Assembly (NCBI GenBank): GCA_030867875.1
Contig: JAOWCC010000019.1
Coordinates: 31,291,976-31,355,975, forward strand
Length of the DNA stretch: 64,000 nucleotides
Direction of reading: 5' to 3'
Source: Actinernus sp. WN-2022
Lineage: Eukaryota; Cnidaria; Anthozoa; Actiniaria; Actinernidae
In this document: positions 1-13,900 of the stretch, one piece after another
Layout of the letters: each line of letters begins with the position of its first letter
How positions within the stretch are numbered: position 1 is the first letter of the stretch
Position numbers and translations under genes: made by a program
The notes under the pieces: model-generated
The model's input: the letters and a program-made list of their open reading frames with translations, nothing else
Database searches by the model: none
What the model was told of the DNA's origin: nothing

Positions 1-294
1 GGCACTAACCCTAGTAACCCCTGAACTCAATTTCGCGGCAGAAGTTTGTTTTTGCTAGGTTAGCCTCGCATTCATGGCTGAGGTATTTCAGAACAAGTTA
101 GCCTTGATAACTGAAACAAAGGATTCGGCCACGCTTTGAATCCAAGCTCCTCCTGTATTCGTTGCTCCATTTCAGTGCTAGTCGGCCTTCGCAGCCGTTA
201 TTTGTGTCGTCACGCAACGCTTCTCCAAGAAGCGTTGCGTGACGACACAAATACGGCTGCGAAGGAGACTACTTCAGTGCATGAGGCTGTACAT
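1..294. repeat. 5' flank with a near-perfect 43-bp hairpin
   Basis: At 181-271 two arms of about 43 bp (around TTTGTGTCGTCACGCAACGC and its complement) flank a loop of about 5 bp. A hairpin of this size looks like a foldback mobile element. Nothing else is recognised here. Confidence 0.7.
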
Positions 295-598
295 TAAAGG
301 AGCAGTGTCACGATTAGTATTCATGCCCAAAGTTTTGAAAATGTGTCAGGCGGACAAGAAATCAAAAGATGTGACAGAAGTAGAAGTCCGTGAGTAATCC
401 GCTTGCATCGGCGTATTTGCACGATATATCGAGCCGAAATTGCTTTAAAACTATACTTCAGTATTATATGGTTAGGTTTGATGTTATATTTTCATAAAGC
501 AGCATTTTATTTATTTCAATCGAAAGGGAAATTTGCAGCGGCGCGTGATTTTGCCATTGTCTATAACAACCAATCAGAATCGTGACACTGCTCCTTTA
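295..598. mobile_element. MITE with perfect 21-bp terminal inverted repeats
   Basis: It begins TAAAGGAGCAGTGTCACG and ends with the exact complement, 304 bp in all. The interior codes for nothing recognisable. A related end lies alone near 31487 (AAAGGAGCTGTGTCACGG). Confidence 0.8.
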
Positions 599-1632
599 AG
601 AAAATAAATATAGTTATTTATTATCTCGGTTAAAATCCGATATAGAAAAATTCCTCGGTTAAACATTTGGTCTGGCTGTGGGCCATTTGCTAACCATTTC
701 GAAAAGAAGTTCCAAGTCCTGAACAATGAGTATAGACGGTATCACTGAATCAGGCCAAACTTGCTACACTATGCCCACGATGATTGGCTCATGCAGTTTA
801 GCTAATTGCTGTAAGCTTGTAACATAAATATTTAGATATAATATTATTGCTGTTGGTAATTGTTGTTCAGTGTTGCTGTTGTTGAAAGCCAGTATAAGTT
901 GACATTAATTTTTTTTCGTCTTCAAGTTTCGTTTTTTGTTTTCATTTTGTTTTATGACACTTCCGCCACGTGCAATTAACTGAATATATATATAACTCCT
1001 CGGTATCGGCTGGCAAACTGATTGATTGATTTCCTCCCGCTCCTTATACTTGAACCAGTAGTCAGTACGGTTCAACTTCAAGTAGCTCAGACAGAATGCA
1101 ATGATGGCGTGACCTAGTAAAGGCGAGGAAACAATTAACAAATACTTGGAATTGTGCGGTCGGTTCCAACAGAATAGAAAACAAAATAGATGAACCGCGT
1201 GTTGAACTCATGACATGATTTAGCCAGTGCAGCCAATGGGTAATGGGTGGTACAATTGATAAAGCCATTAAACTGTGACTAGACGTTTCGCATTATCTGT
1301 CAACGCCGCAAACACGTTCATGTGGTTTCTAAAAGAAAAATATTTGTAAAAGCTTTAATTGAAACAGGCACTTTGGTTGTCTGTTGTTGTTGTCAAGCTG
1401 TGTTTGCGCGAGTGTGTTTGTGTGTGTCTACGAGGGCTGGACTGGTATCAACGTTTTCAATGTATTCATTTTAAATATCATTTCGATTTAAAGCGTCTAG
1501 TGCTACCATTGTCAGTTTTACCTTGTAAAATGTCTTGTAAAAGTGCATAGTTTTCGACGTTTTTATAACCATTGAAGTGAATGTTTAAGTTGGGGTGAAT
1601 GAATGTAAAGTAGGCCCTGTGTAAGGTAGATA
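599..1632. other. 5' flanking region; no gene recognised
   Basis: AT-rich sequence upstream of the candidate first exon. I see no convincing TATA box, CpG cluster or conserved exon. If exon 1 is right, the promoter should be here. Confidence 0.4.
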
Positions 1633-1910
1633 ATGGTTTTGTCTAGAGAGGTTTTAGTCGTCTTGTACATAATCACTATACTGATAGGTTTGGTCGACAA
1701 TGTGAATATTTGCATGTCTTATCGTGACGTTTTGAGCATCAAATCAAAGCGATCCCAATCCTCCGATGATAAATATCATTATTGGAATAATTTACTAGAA
1801 TCGCTTATTTATCGACAAAACAGAACCGAGGGCGATGTCTATAGGCGTGGCAAACAATGGGCCCTACCTTTATTACCACCAAAACAACCTTGCCCTCGCG
1901 AAAATCGCGG
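1633..1910 (+). CDS. candidate exon 1: signal peptide and N-terminal region
   Basis: ATG at 1633 opens a hydrophobic stretch of about 20 residues (core VLVVLYIITILIGLV) that looks like a signal peptide. It is followed by a polar region with a KSKR basic site, an N-glycosylation sequon (NRT) and a Cys near the end. A GTAAAC donor lies at 1911, exactly where the frame closes. The problem is that this exon ends in phase 2, while the first TSP1 exon (8906) must be entered in phase 0. Either a short unseen exon lies in the 7 kb intron, or another donor is used (a weak GTCTAT at 1837 would be in phase 0), or this ORF is not part of the gene. Confidence 0.4.
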
Positions 1911-4900
1911 GTAAACCCCGTCAGTTTCCAGTGCAAGATAACAACAAAGACACACCTTGGAGCCACCCATAGAAGTAGGATTATGATTCGGTAACTTATA
2001 CTAAGGCGGTTGCATCCGTATCAGTAATTTTCATCACTTGTCATGCTCTAGTTAATTCTAAGTCAACGATGGCTTTGCTGAATTCAGAGCTAGGATTCCA
2101 ATGAAGTTCATCTGTTAATGAAGTTTCTTTTTACCGTTTTCAGTGTATGAGTTTTATTGATCTGCCAAGTTTTCTTGAAAGGGGCTCAGTAAAAGAGTAA
2201 AAACTAAAGTTTCCCACGTCTTTATCTCGGGCAGTTAATATTTCAACTGAAGAATTAACTTCGTTGAGTTGGTCGCCACTGGCGTTTATTTGATTTATCA
2301 GCTCTGATTTATCAGTGACATCTCGCTTTCTGATTTTGAGTTAGGAATAGTAAAACACGTCTTGATAACTTAACATGACAAGCTGTAGTGCTTGTAAGAC
2401 ATCTACAAATACGCTTTAATCTTCTGACTTGTGCGAATGCATTCTTGTCTTTCCGCCCTCTAAAATGCAAATCGCATGCCGACAATCGTGGCATTCTAAT
2501 CCCTCTCGGGCACACGCCCGGATGCAGAGGTGTCGCCTTCGTGGCATTTTTGGTGTTCGTGCTGTCACATGTGGCTGTCAGCAGGCAGTTTGAATATTGA
2601 CAATCTGTCTCGTCGTAACCTGGTGAACCCAGCAGTGAGCGAGAGCGCGCGGCGCTCAAAGCATTCAAAAATTCCTACGTCCGTTCGGTACGCAAGTTGT
2701 AGAGTTCAAGGTGTTTACTTTGGAAAAAACATGAGGTAATTCAGGAGCTTCTCAATCTCTCTCTTTATGTGTGATCCAGTACGAGGCCGACAAGGCTTTG
2801 GTTTTTGATTTTAGATAGTTAACACACGTGCGGAGGAATTGTTAGCGGCAGGGGGATTTTCGTATTCTGAGTCGAGTTTCATTCAGGTTGGTAATGTCAA
2901 GCTTTGACAACTAATAATCATACATACTGTTGTTCCATAGATTGACGGTGGAGATAACGACGTTTTGCCTGTTGTTGAGTTTTCTTGGCTTTCTTTCCAA
3001 GGTTTGTAAACTGAATTTCAGTTACCTATAGCTATATCCAATAATTGCTGTGCTCACTCGGTATGTATAGATCTGTATATCATCTCTAATCTGCTTCTCC
3101 GTCTCCTAGCATCGGACTACTCTAAATCTACTTTGCCGTCTATCAAACGTGGATAAAATGTGCGAACTGTTGAATTCGTTTGTACTTAGTAAAATAATGT
3201 GTATCAATTCAATAGCCCTAAGTAATGTTGCGGCCTCACGTGGCCTTAAGTCGAATTAATCCAATATATACCAGTCCTTTAAAATGATTTCTGAATGATT
3301 AAGATTAAGTATAGAGTTGGGTCATATTGGGTTGAGCGTTCAGTTCGATTCAGTGTTGTTGAAATCAATGCTTGCCTCTGATTCTTTGTCTTCTAATTGC
3401 TCAGTCTGTTTCTCTTTTTATCAAACTGCCGTTCGAATCAAGAATTATAGTATCACTCAGATGTAAAATGAGAAATAGAAACTTACAAAATTGCCAGATT
3501 TGTGGTAAAGTGTCATTTCAATTCCTGCCCCTTCACTAGCAATTAGATTCGTTTGTCTCAGATTTAACATATCGGGTAGTAATATCTTCACTTCACCGAC
3601 CTGCCATATTTCCCCAACACGAAAACAACGAAACCCACAATTCGGAACATTACTTCCGGTACATTTTTCCGGCTACGATACCGTCAGAAAAATCCAATCT
3701 CAGTGAAAGAATAATTAGTAGAAACACGCGGATACAATTAAATAATGGATAATCCTTGAATCACCTCCGAATGTCTTGTTCTTGTCTATCGTTGGTAATG
3801 AGCTAAAGTGGGGCTGTTGCCAAAAATAGTGTCTGCCTGCAGCACCTTTGCCTCTATTTTAATCATACAATACGTATATAGTCACTGGTGAAACTTTCCA
3901 GTTTTTTTGTCAGCCCAATTTCTTGAGTACTTTATCGGTGGTATTTTATGTTTGTGATGGTGTGTTTTGGCTAAGAGGTCCTAAGAGGAAAATCGGAACA
4001 CATTATTGTAGGCCGTTCGGGTTAAACGTTTATGGCAGATATCTTACATCAAAAGTCTAAAACAAACTGGTGCAAACAAAAACTTACATACCAGGCATCA
4101 AGTACTTTAATAATTTAGATTTAGATGTGCGGTCTCAACTCAATTTAAGTAATTATAAATCAGTCGTTTCATACTCTGATCATATACGCGTATATATTTA
4201 TTTTTCTATTCTACTTTTTAACCTAAAGACTTCACAATTTTATACTTATGTTCAACCGTTATTCATGTGTAACTTTTATATTTAGTTATTCCATTTAGCT
4301 GGTTAGCTTTCTTTTTCTTTTTACAGGGTCTTTATGAGAGTACCCTGTTTAAACATTATTATTATTATTATTATTATCATTGTCTAGCATGGTTATAAAG
4401 TAAACTTTATTGCTGGTTTGCAATCAATCCCCAGAGATTCAAATAACGAAGATGTGTTGGCCATGTTGGTTGAATCAAACAAAGAAATCATTTGGTTTCA
4501 TGGTTGATCGAACGAGGAATCTTTTGTTAACGTCAACCAAGATGGCGGCGATGACGTCACGTGCAACTTTAATTATCTCATCTGAGACATCAGCAAAACA
4601 AAAATAATTGTTACAATAACGACCACTTCTGCTGAAATTCTTAAACTAGAAACTGCTTTCCTTACGTTAAAGTCACTCAGTATACACAAATAATTAATCT
4701 TAAAATTGATAACTTTAATTTTAAAGTAGAGTCAGTGGTCTAATTGGAGATTTTATTTCCACTAAATACACGAACTCTATTTTGATTCCATTGTTGTATG
4801 CATAGTTTTTGAAGACGAAATAATAAAGACTTACAATTGACTATTCCCTTTTCGCTGAACCTGAGCTTGCCATGAAAGAGGAGGTCAATTTCATTGAGTT

Positions 4901-7900
4901 GAAGGAAAAAAGAACTGAGGAAATCCCAAAAAAATTGCCCTTTTTATTTAGAGTACATGATAATTCTAAGGCATTTGATAATAACGGATTGTCATCATGA
5001 TTGAGCAAATGAATAAAGTATTTAACTATCGATGTGTAAATTGGGATGTGTAATGAATGGAACACGACCAAGTTCCGTCATTATTGCAGAATTTGTACTT
5101 GTGTCATTGACACCAAGAATCATCTTATACATCTTAATGTGTAAACAGGTGTGCCTTCTGATGGTGAATATTTTTCAATATCGCGATACTTTGTGTTGAT
5201 AAACATTACAATTGTTATGCTAATATGCCAACCATGATATCAAAAGGCCGCTTTGTGTCAGGAACCAATGGATCTCTTCTTCGCACATTAATGACAATGG
5301 ATGATGTGCAGTAAATATCGCTATTATGACTAAAAACAGCTCTGAGGCCTTTTTTATAACGGCCGGTTGGCCCGAGATAAGAATAAGAATTAGTTGACAT
5401 GATCTTTTCTTTGCCAAAGAGCAACTAATATTGATTTTACGACCTGATTTTCTGAAAACCATAAGTTTAGTTTTCTGGTTTAATTTAAATTCCATAAAGC
5501 ATTATCAAGCATTTTTGAGTTAAACTAATTCACAATCAGCTTCTTCTTGTTTCACATTGACATAATATTAATTAATGTGTGGTTTATTGTGATCGCATTT
5601 GTTTCGTATACTGCGTGGTTTTCGAGGCGTTATGAACATAACAAACACTCATACAACTTAGCTGATCACGCATAGCCCAGTGCCGGTGCACGAAACTTTA
5701 TCCGCATTACTGGACATGATAGAGTCGAAACTTAGGGTGCATTCGATTGATGATATTCCGGAATAAGAATACACAGAATGATCACTTCAAATCGCTTATA
5801 TCGGGATTTTTTAGCACTGGAATACTAAATGTATCCTGAACATCATATGTCAGCAAGTGTTTGTATCTTACAGTGCAAAATGTAACCAGTGATTCCTAGA
5901 GACTATTCATCTATTCGTATCCTGTCATACGGTCAATGGAACGCGCCCTTTTTGTCAAACCTTCCGCAAGCCGGCTGGAAACAAGAAGCTTCACGCTTGC
6001 GGTTTTGTTTTCCTGTATGCGTGGCATAAGTGATTGCGGAACACGAAAGTAAAGTATACAAACTGGATACCGTGATTATATCTAACCGTATAATTGAAGT
6101 ATTGTATACGGCACGAAAGGAAAGTATTCCGACAAGTTTGAAACAAGAGCCTCGATAATATTAGACACCCCGGCCCGAGATAAATCAAGGACTGCGTTCT
6201 CCACAGACCATTGCATAGTAGAAATGGCGTCCTATTTAAATAGACATTGTCCTGGAGTATTTAGCCTCGTGTTCACGTTGCCACACTTGTATATGCATTT
6301 CCACATGAATGTGAGACTAAAGATTCCTAAACGGCAAAGGTATTAATTGGACGATAGCTAAGCTATATAGCTAAGAGGACATATATAAGAAGGGGAAACA
6401 TTGGATCGAGAGGGGTCTTGGTAAGGATAACGAGAAAGAGAGAGTTCCAAAACTGTATAATGTCCAATATGTTTTTGATATATACGTAGCTTGTTGTTCT
6501 TAACTCGTTTTTGTCGCAAACTAGCTCGCTTTTCTGCAATCACATGAATTTCAGTAATGCCACTGAAGTAAAATGCCAAGGTAAAAGGGTGATAATTCCA
6601 ATTTGAGATTATAATTGTAAACATTAAAAAATATGTTTGCTTTTACACTTTTCCCCAAATTTCTCGATGCTGAATTATTCTGAATGCCCAATTCATCGAC
6701 GTTAAAGTTGAACGGCAGAATTTAAACCATTACAACGCTCAGCATGCCAATAATTTCTTTTATAATATAGAGAAAAATATAAATTATACCATTAAAATGT
6801 TTTACTTAGCATTGAAAGTCAACTTATAAACGTTGCTCATATCTCAGTGAAACTCTCCTCCCACGGTGAAATGATCGGTACGCAGAGTAAACAGGACTAA
6901 ATGAACACACTGAAATTGGGAAGAAAGGCTTTGAAATCGAAAGGGAATAAAGAGCGACAAAATTCCGAGCATCGAGGAAAACGAAAACTGTTTCATCTTT
7001 CAGCAATAGGAAGGTGATCATTAAGTTCCGTACCGTTCCGCATGGGACTGATGTACTAATGACTGTAGAGACATGAGCATTTAGCTGTCGTGTATATTAA
7101 CGCTACGACGCGTGAGGTTCCCCTCCCAACTTGCTAAAATATGTGATTTCCTTCTCGTAAAAACAGCACCAGCTAATATCACGTAACATAACATAACATG
7201 CGACTCCTATGTACGCATATGAACTCCGCAATATTAGCAAAAAGGTAAATACGGCTAGTACGGATCTTAGTGGATTTCAATAGCCGCTCACCTTCTCTGC
7301 CAGCATCTTTGACATGTGAAGGCGGAAGCCGCACTTTCAGTTCAATCTCGGCTTTTCCGACCACCGGAATTTTCTGAAGAGGATGGCTAACAAGTCTAGT
7401 TTCAGTTCTTAACAGACTCGCATGTTAAGCACCAAACAATTTGAAGTTGTTACGGATAGCATATGGTTGTTGCGGGTATTGAAAAAAGCTAAAGCACTGT
7501 CTAGCCACTGCCCGCACTAATAGCCGTTGGTGCGGAACTTGTGATTCATACGCCCAGATGGTTGATTTTGCCGTCGATCAAGCCATTAAGGTCCAATTAA
7601 GGCTCAGCCGGTGTGTTGTGGGGATATATTGAGTGAATGGGCTGTATACAAGATTGCCGAGAATGGCCAAACCCTATTTCTGTGGTTTGCAGACCAGAAG
7701 TTTCATGAGTAATTGGTATAGAATATTGACATAGTATTTCATCTTTAGCAAAACGTATTGTCATTATCTATTACGACCAGAACGGCGACCAGACAGGAAT
7801 AGGACATGAATCTTGAGAACTATCATAAACAAAGTCCTTCGTACTAAATACTTGAAGTGCGAGTTATCTATATAATAGTCTGTAATAATGATGATGACGA

Positions 7901-10900
7901 TAACTGAATCAGTTATAGTATATGGCATACGCCATTATAGTTATTAAGGACCACGTTTTATAGGTCAGTAATATTAGTTCCTCAAAGTACTAAATAAATC
8001 TATACGAAAAATGGAAAAAAATTCAATCCAGTTAACCGGTGTAACTAAACTTAACTATCTAATACCCATTCCACCAAAGTTTAAACATTTGTTTAAAAGC
8101 AGTTTAATTAAATAGGTTTAAAATAATAGCTGTCCACACAAATTATTTGCGCTGATTCTTTTGCTCTTCTAATTTGGACCATTGCCTTGGTAATCTCAGA
8201 GGAGTTTTAAAATCTGAATGCAGCAATAAACCCATCATATTGACCAAAGCCAGGAACGACCATATAATATGGGTCAAAAACTGAAGTTGGACGACCAACT
8301 GAAGCAGCGGCTTAATTATATGCCCTCGTATACATAGCACATTTTAAAAGACCAATGCAAAGTAATTTCCACCATCTTGTAGGGGGTGCAAACATGCCGC
8401 GAAATACAGTGTTTTATGGGAATCCGATGCCAAATAGTTTCCGTAAAATCGAATTTCTGAAATAATCACTGTCTGCAAACTTAAGATACCAGGTAAAATA
8501 TTAACTGATCAAAATCTGAGGGATGTAGCTGTGCTGGGAAGCGTGCAATCGTGTTTCACTTTTCCATACATTTGTATGTAAATTTTCCCGCGTTGATACA
8601 GACAAATGGTTGGGAAACTGAAAACACGATTGTACGCTTCCCAGCACAGCTACATCTCTCAAATTTGATCAGTTAATCTTTTACCTGGTATATTAAGTTT
8701 GCAGACAGTGAATATTTCAGAAATTCGATTTTACGGAAATTATTTGGCATCGGATTCTCATACAAACACTGTATTTTGCGCCATGTTTGCACCCCCTACA
8801 AGATGGTTAAAATTACCTTGGATTGGTCTATTTTACGAACTTAGCGGCTTCGATAAACCGCGGATAACTTCCCCTCGTATAAATGGCCCTAATGTTTATG
8901 TATAGGGAGCTGCTACTGATGGCAACGAAGAAGACTTTCACAGCGATGAAGGAGGTGAAGATTTTGTGTCCGAGTGGTCTCCATGGAGCAGATGTTCTCG
9001 CACGTGTGGGACAGGAATTCAGTTCAGAGGCAGGCGTTGTAACAGGTAAAAGTTCTTACTCGTAAACCGGTGCTTAGCTTAACGGCAAACCCGGCTTGAA
9101 TCAGCTGCAGCAACTGCCACAAGATATGTACTTTAGTGAATGGAAGTTGTTACCGACCAGTCTCACCGAATTATACCAAACTCTGCTTGTCCCTCCCAAA
9201 AACTGAGTTTGCGAAAAAGAGCATCTCCTACAATGGAGCAAAGCTCTGGAACCAGCTTCCAGCTGAATTACGCGAGACTAGGTCGTTAGTTTCTTTTAAG
9301 AACAACATATTGCGACTGCCTCTCTCTTAAATTGACTTTTAGACTATTTTTTACTATACGTTACTTTACTTTTGTATTTGTTATTGTTATTACTATTTTA
9401 TATATTATTGTTTATACGAGCAGAATATAGTACATAATTAGATATATAGTATTAGGAATTACTTTTAATTATATATTACGGATGTATTTTTAGTCACGGA
9501 TTCTATGTAAATCAGCGTTATGCTGTTTGCAATACCGTGTAATAAGTGATTTAATAAATAAAGTTACGAGGAGGAAACAAGAGACCATCACCTAAGAGAA
9601 CTGATCTCCGTACCCTATGATAGTCTGCGCCAATCTATTTTTGGCTTAGTGGACGTCACGATGCTATTTTAAGATTCGGTTCCAGCTCCTCACGGATTTT
9701 CATCGCTCCATCTCATGAATTCAACCTTGATTTCAACAAAGAAAGAGGGGCTTCAAAACTCTGAATTATGGCTCTGAATTATGTGTTGCTCCATAAACTT
9801 ACTACCCGGACTGGTATGGGACGGATCTGACCTGATATGACTTGAAGACTCGAGAAAATGAACTTTGAATTTAATTAATATAAGCTACGGAGTGTAATTT
9901 GAAAACCCGTTAAAAATATTGCCGTTTGGATTTGACTGGGAAACTGTAGGCTGTATCACAGGCAGCCCAGACTCGACATATTTTCCGCTTTTTGGGTTAC
10001 CTGTGGTATGTTTCATAAGCGATCTCGGAAGAGTTTACATAATTGCTCCTTCTGAATTCTCTTTTCCGATTCCTACGAAATAAATCTTCAATAATAAAAG
10101 ATTGATACTTAATGAAGTTTTGTGAGTGGTTTTGGGGTAATTTGGGGACTTCTAAAGCAGTTTATTAGGCCTCGAGGTTTTGACGGTTGGCCGCGTACCT
10201 CATAGCTACAAATATACACAAGGTATGCAGCTTCGAGGCGCTTTTCATCGATGTCACCTCACTCGACGCCGAAATTCGACAAGAAATTCAAATCGATTTC
10301 TCCTCTGCTTTCGGCACACAAATCCAGACATGTGTAAGCACTTCTCATCCACGTTTCAGTCACTTTATTACAGTATATTTATCGAAAAGCCAGATTAAAA
10401 AATTCCCATACAAACCCTTATAAATAAATTTACATAAACAGAGCTTGGGCTTCCTGTGGTATATTTGTAGCTATGAGGTAGACACGCGGCCAACCGTCAA
10501 AACCTCGAGGCCTAATAAACTGCTGTAGAAGTCCCCAAATCACCCCAAAACCACTCACAAAACTTCATTAAGTATCAATCTTTTATTATTGAAGATTTAT
10601 TTCGTAGGAATCGAAAAGAGAATTCACAAGGAGCAATTATGTAAACTCTTCCGAGATCGCTTATGAAACATACCACAGGTAACCCAAAAAGCGGGAAATA
10701 TATGTCGAGTATGGGCTGCCTGTGGCTGTATTAAGCCAGACTCGAAAGAAATTCGGATGTGACCTGGAAACTAGAGTGACCTGAATTTCGTGAAACTATG
10801 AAAGGAAATGAAGCCGTATTCCATTCAGTTTGTAGCCGGATCGGCGAGCATGGAAAGTCTTGAATAAATTAACAACCCGTATCGTTGTTATTGAAACTTC

Positions 10901-13900
10901 GCTTACCTTATAAATACTCGTTCCCTGTAGTTCATATTCATGTATAGCTAGATAACATACCTAGGGAACTGACCGGATTATTTGCTCTTTCATCAGGCTA
11001 ATAATTTTAGAAACGTTCAGTTTATAGCAAGCAAGCACGCATCGACTTTTGACCACAATTTTGCGAAATTATAAATCCAGTTAATCTGAAACACTGACTG
11101 ACTGAGTTTGGAATTATCGTAAACAGACGCTTACAATTCGCTAAAGAAATTAGAAATAGAACCTATAATATCGTAAATAATCGGACATGCCGGCTTTTCC
11201 AACACCGTAATCAATATGAATCTGTAGAGTAACAGGAGTAACTGTCGTGAAAGTAAAAAATTGTGAATGCTTTGATTATACTGAGTAAAACACTGAATGC
11301 ATTCTTCTGCTCTCGCCGCCCGCCGGGCCATTCGGACACGTGACACCCACCACCAATCGGATAGAGTGGTAAAAATAGTCGAACTAATTTATGCAAGCTA
11401 AAAATAAATCGGCGCAGACTATCATGGGGAGAGAGGCTAGTATGGGGGATCGGTTCTCTTAGGTGATGGTCTCTTGGAGGAAATTATTACGCGAAGCCCG
11501 TAAAAAAACATTACTAACCGAAGCGCGTTATCTATTCACTCGCCCAGTGATATAATGCTGGGTTGGGCAGGTTAATAGATAACGTAATGATTTTATTGGC
11601 TTTGCGTTCATATAGAAATTAGCTGAAATAGTAGGGACGGCTAGCATACAAAACTCTGCTAGTCTAATTATTTGGAGCGACGTCGTCTAACTTTCCTAGG
11701 ACACTGACTCGAACAGGCACAAAGTTACTAGCTTCTTAGCTTGAAATAAACGTTATAAAGCTAGCTTAAAATCGAATTGGCAAACGTAGTATTGTCTCGT
11801 TGACAGTCCCTTTCATATCGCGAAAATCAGTTGAAAAACAGGTCTACGTGCGCGGTCAGGAGAACGGTAACAGCGAGAGGTCTCAAGCCGTACACACCGC
11901 GGCAAAACGGCACGCGCATACGTTTTGACGAGCTCAGCGCACGCGTCCGCCCCAGTTTCCCGCCGAAATTAAAAGAAAACAGAGGCCATCACCCGTGTTT
12001 TTAGTTTTACGTACGTACGCGTATTTACATGAAATGTTTCGCGAAAAACAAGAAAACTACTTAAAAGCTAAGCCTAAGACTTCAACAGGTTTAAGTTTTC
12101 TTAATTTGTAATTGACTGTGAGTTTACTAAGTTATAAAATGATTTACTAAAAAAAATTAAGACCTCGGAAACTTGTATTTGAAACCAGAGCCTTCATTCT
12201 TTCGACCAGCGGAGCATAACGTTTTGCCGCGAAGTGCTAGCGGTGTGACCTCTCACTGTTATCTTTCTTCTGACCGCGTTCGTAGCCCTGTTTTTTTGCG
12301 ATATGAAAGACACTGCTTTAAGGTCGGCACACACGAAAGGACAAGTCCCCTCGTGTGAACTAGAAAAAATCTTGTCATTTTGTCCCCGGGACTTGTCCCC
12401 TCAATTCAAACCAGTTTGATTTGAAGGGACAAGTCCCCGGGACAAAATTTTGTCCCCGCGACAATATTTTTCGTAGTTCAGACGAGGGGACACTTTTACA
12501 ATTGTCCCTTCGTGTGTAGCGACCTTTACTATCTAATTTAATTTCCGGAAACTGTATTTTAAGTGCCCCCAGCCTGCAATGCAGGCGCTCTATTTGGGAA
12601 ACCGCGCTATATTTTAACAAGGGATGAATGGGGCAAGAACAAAAAAAGAAGTAGGGGGGAGGGGAGGAGAGGAGAAGCGAAGGAAACGCCTACCGGCAAG
12701 GCCTGTGATTTTGAAAATCCTAATCCGTTCTGCATGTCCCTCCTCTTTTTTCCTTCTCCTTCCTTCCCCTCCCCCAACTTCCTTTTTTGTCCTCGCCCAT
12801 TCTTCTCTCGTTAAAATATATCGCGGTTTCCCAAATAGAACGCCCTGGTATCGCGGGCATGACTTAACCATTTGATATATAGTTATCACAAAACCAAGTT
12901 GGTTAAGGTTTGACACTGACACCAGAAAAATGACGGCAAACAAAAATAGCGCATGACATGGAGTTTTGCACTTTTAGAGCGGTTTTCGATTGAGTGTCGA
13001 AAGCAATCCGTAATTGCTTTGGTTTTGCGTTTGCTTTGCGTTTCTATTGGCTGTGACAAATGTTTTGTAAATATCAGCCAATCAAGTTCTAGAGCGGATT
13101 TCAATTGAGTGTCGGAAGTGTTTTGGTTTTGCGTTTACTAAGCTCTCCTATTGGCTGAGGAAGTAAACCAACAAAACAGAATCCAAAGTAAAACCAAACG
13201 CAAATTGGTTTTGGTTTTGCGTTGGTTTGTCATTGGCTCACAGGGAAGCCATTTATGCGTTACTTGTGATTACTCGCTCCTATGATTGGCCGGCTGTGGG
13301 TAATTTGCGTTTGGTTTTACTACGCTCAACTGAAAACCGCTCTATTGTTTTAGCGACAGTTATTAACGATTGTGTTTACTTTTCCTCGTGATTGGTTCAA
13401 GTAAAACCAATCACGTGTTACTTCACTTCGTGATTGGCTCATTGTCATTTTACTTGCTCCTGATTGGCTCATTATGTTTTTACTTGCTCCTGATTGGCTC
13501 ATTGTGTTTTTACTTGCTCCTGATTTGCTCATTGTCATTTTACTTGCTCCCGTGCTTGGCTCTGCAATTATTGTGGTTTTGGTTTTACGCCGACACTCAA
13601 TCGAAAACCGCTCTATTGTACGAACTAGGAAGAGCGATCTTTCTAAATTTTGTTATTACGCATTACAGATCTAACAAATGCGGTAGCTTTACTAATAAGT
13701 GCTAACATACAAAGGATCCCGTTAACATCCGCCGCTACGCGAGCTGCCCTGAATAGATCAAAAGGCTAAAGGCCGCCGCCACAAACTTGCCAGCGGCGCG
13801 GAACATCCTTTTTTCACGCGAGAACTGGGCATAACGTCACCACTCTGACCCGTTTTTCCCTCAGTAGACAACAAAGGTTCCGCGCGCGATGTCTGACGGA

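Larger units (their letters stand above)
12975..13616. mobile_element. TA-flanked MITE (AGAGCGG family), host of a nested copy
   Basis: The perfect 24-bp ends begin AGAGCGGTTTTCGATTGAGT and are flanked by TA, as for Tc1/mariner-type elements. The inner copy at 13090-13344 interrupts it. Confidence 0.8.

Noticed and set aside
2312..2739. ORFs on both strands with a hydrophobic stretch (FVAFLVFVLSHVAV), considered as an alternative signal peptide
   Set aside because: No Met lies suitably close before the hydrophobic core, and no splice donor follows in a phase that fits exon 2.
8883..9065. Open frame overlapping exon 2 in another frame
   Set aside because: The TSP1 frame is offset by two bases and has the conserved W, C and splice phase.
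12614..12943. Overlapping open frames on both strands around 12.6-12.9 kb
   Set aside because: They arise from a foldback repeat, so both strands read similar text. No domain is present.
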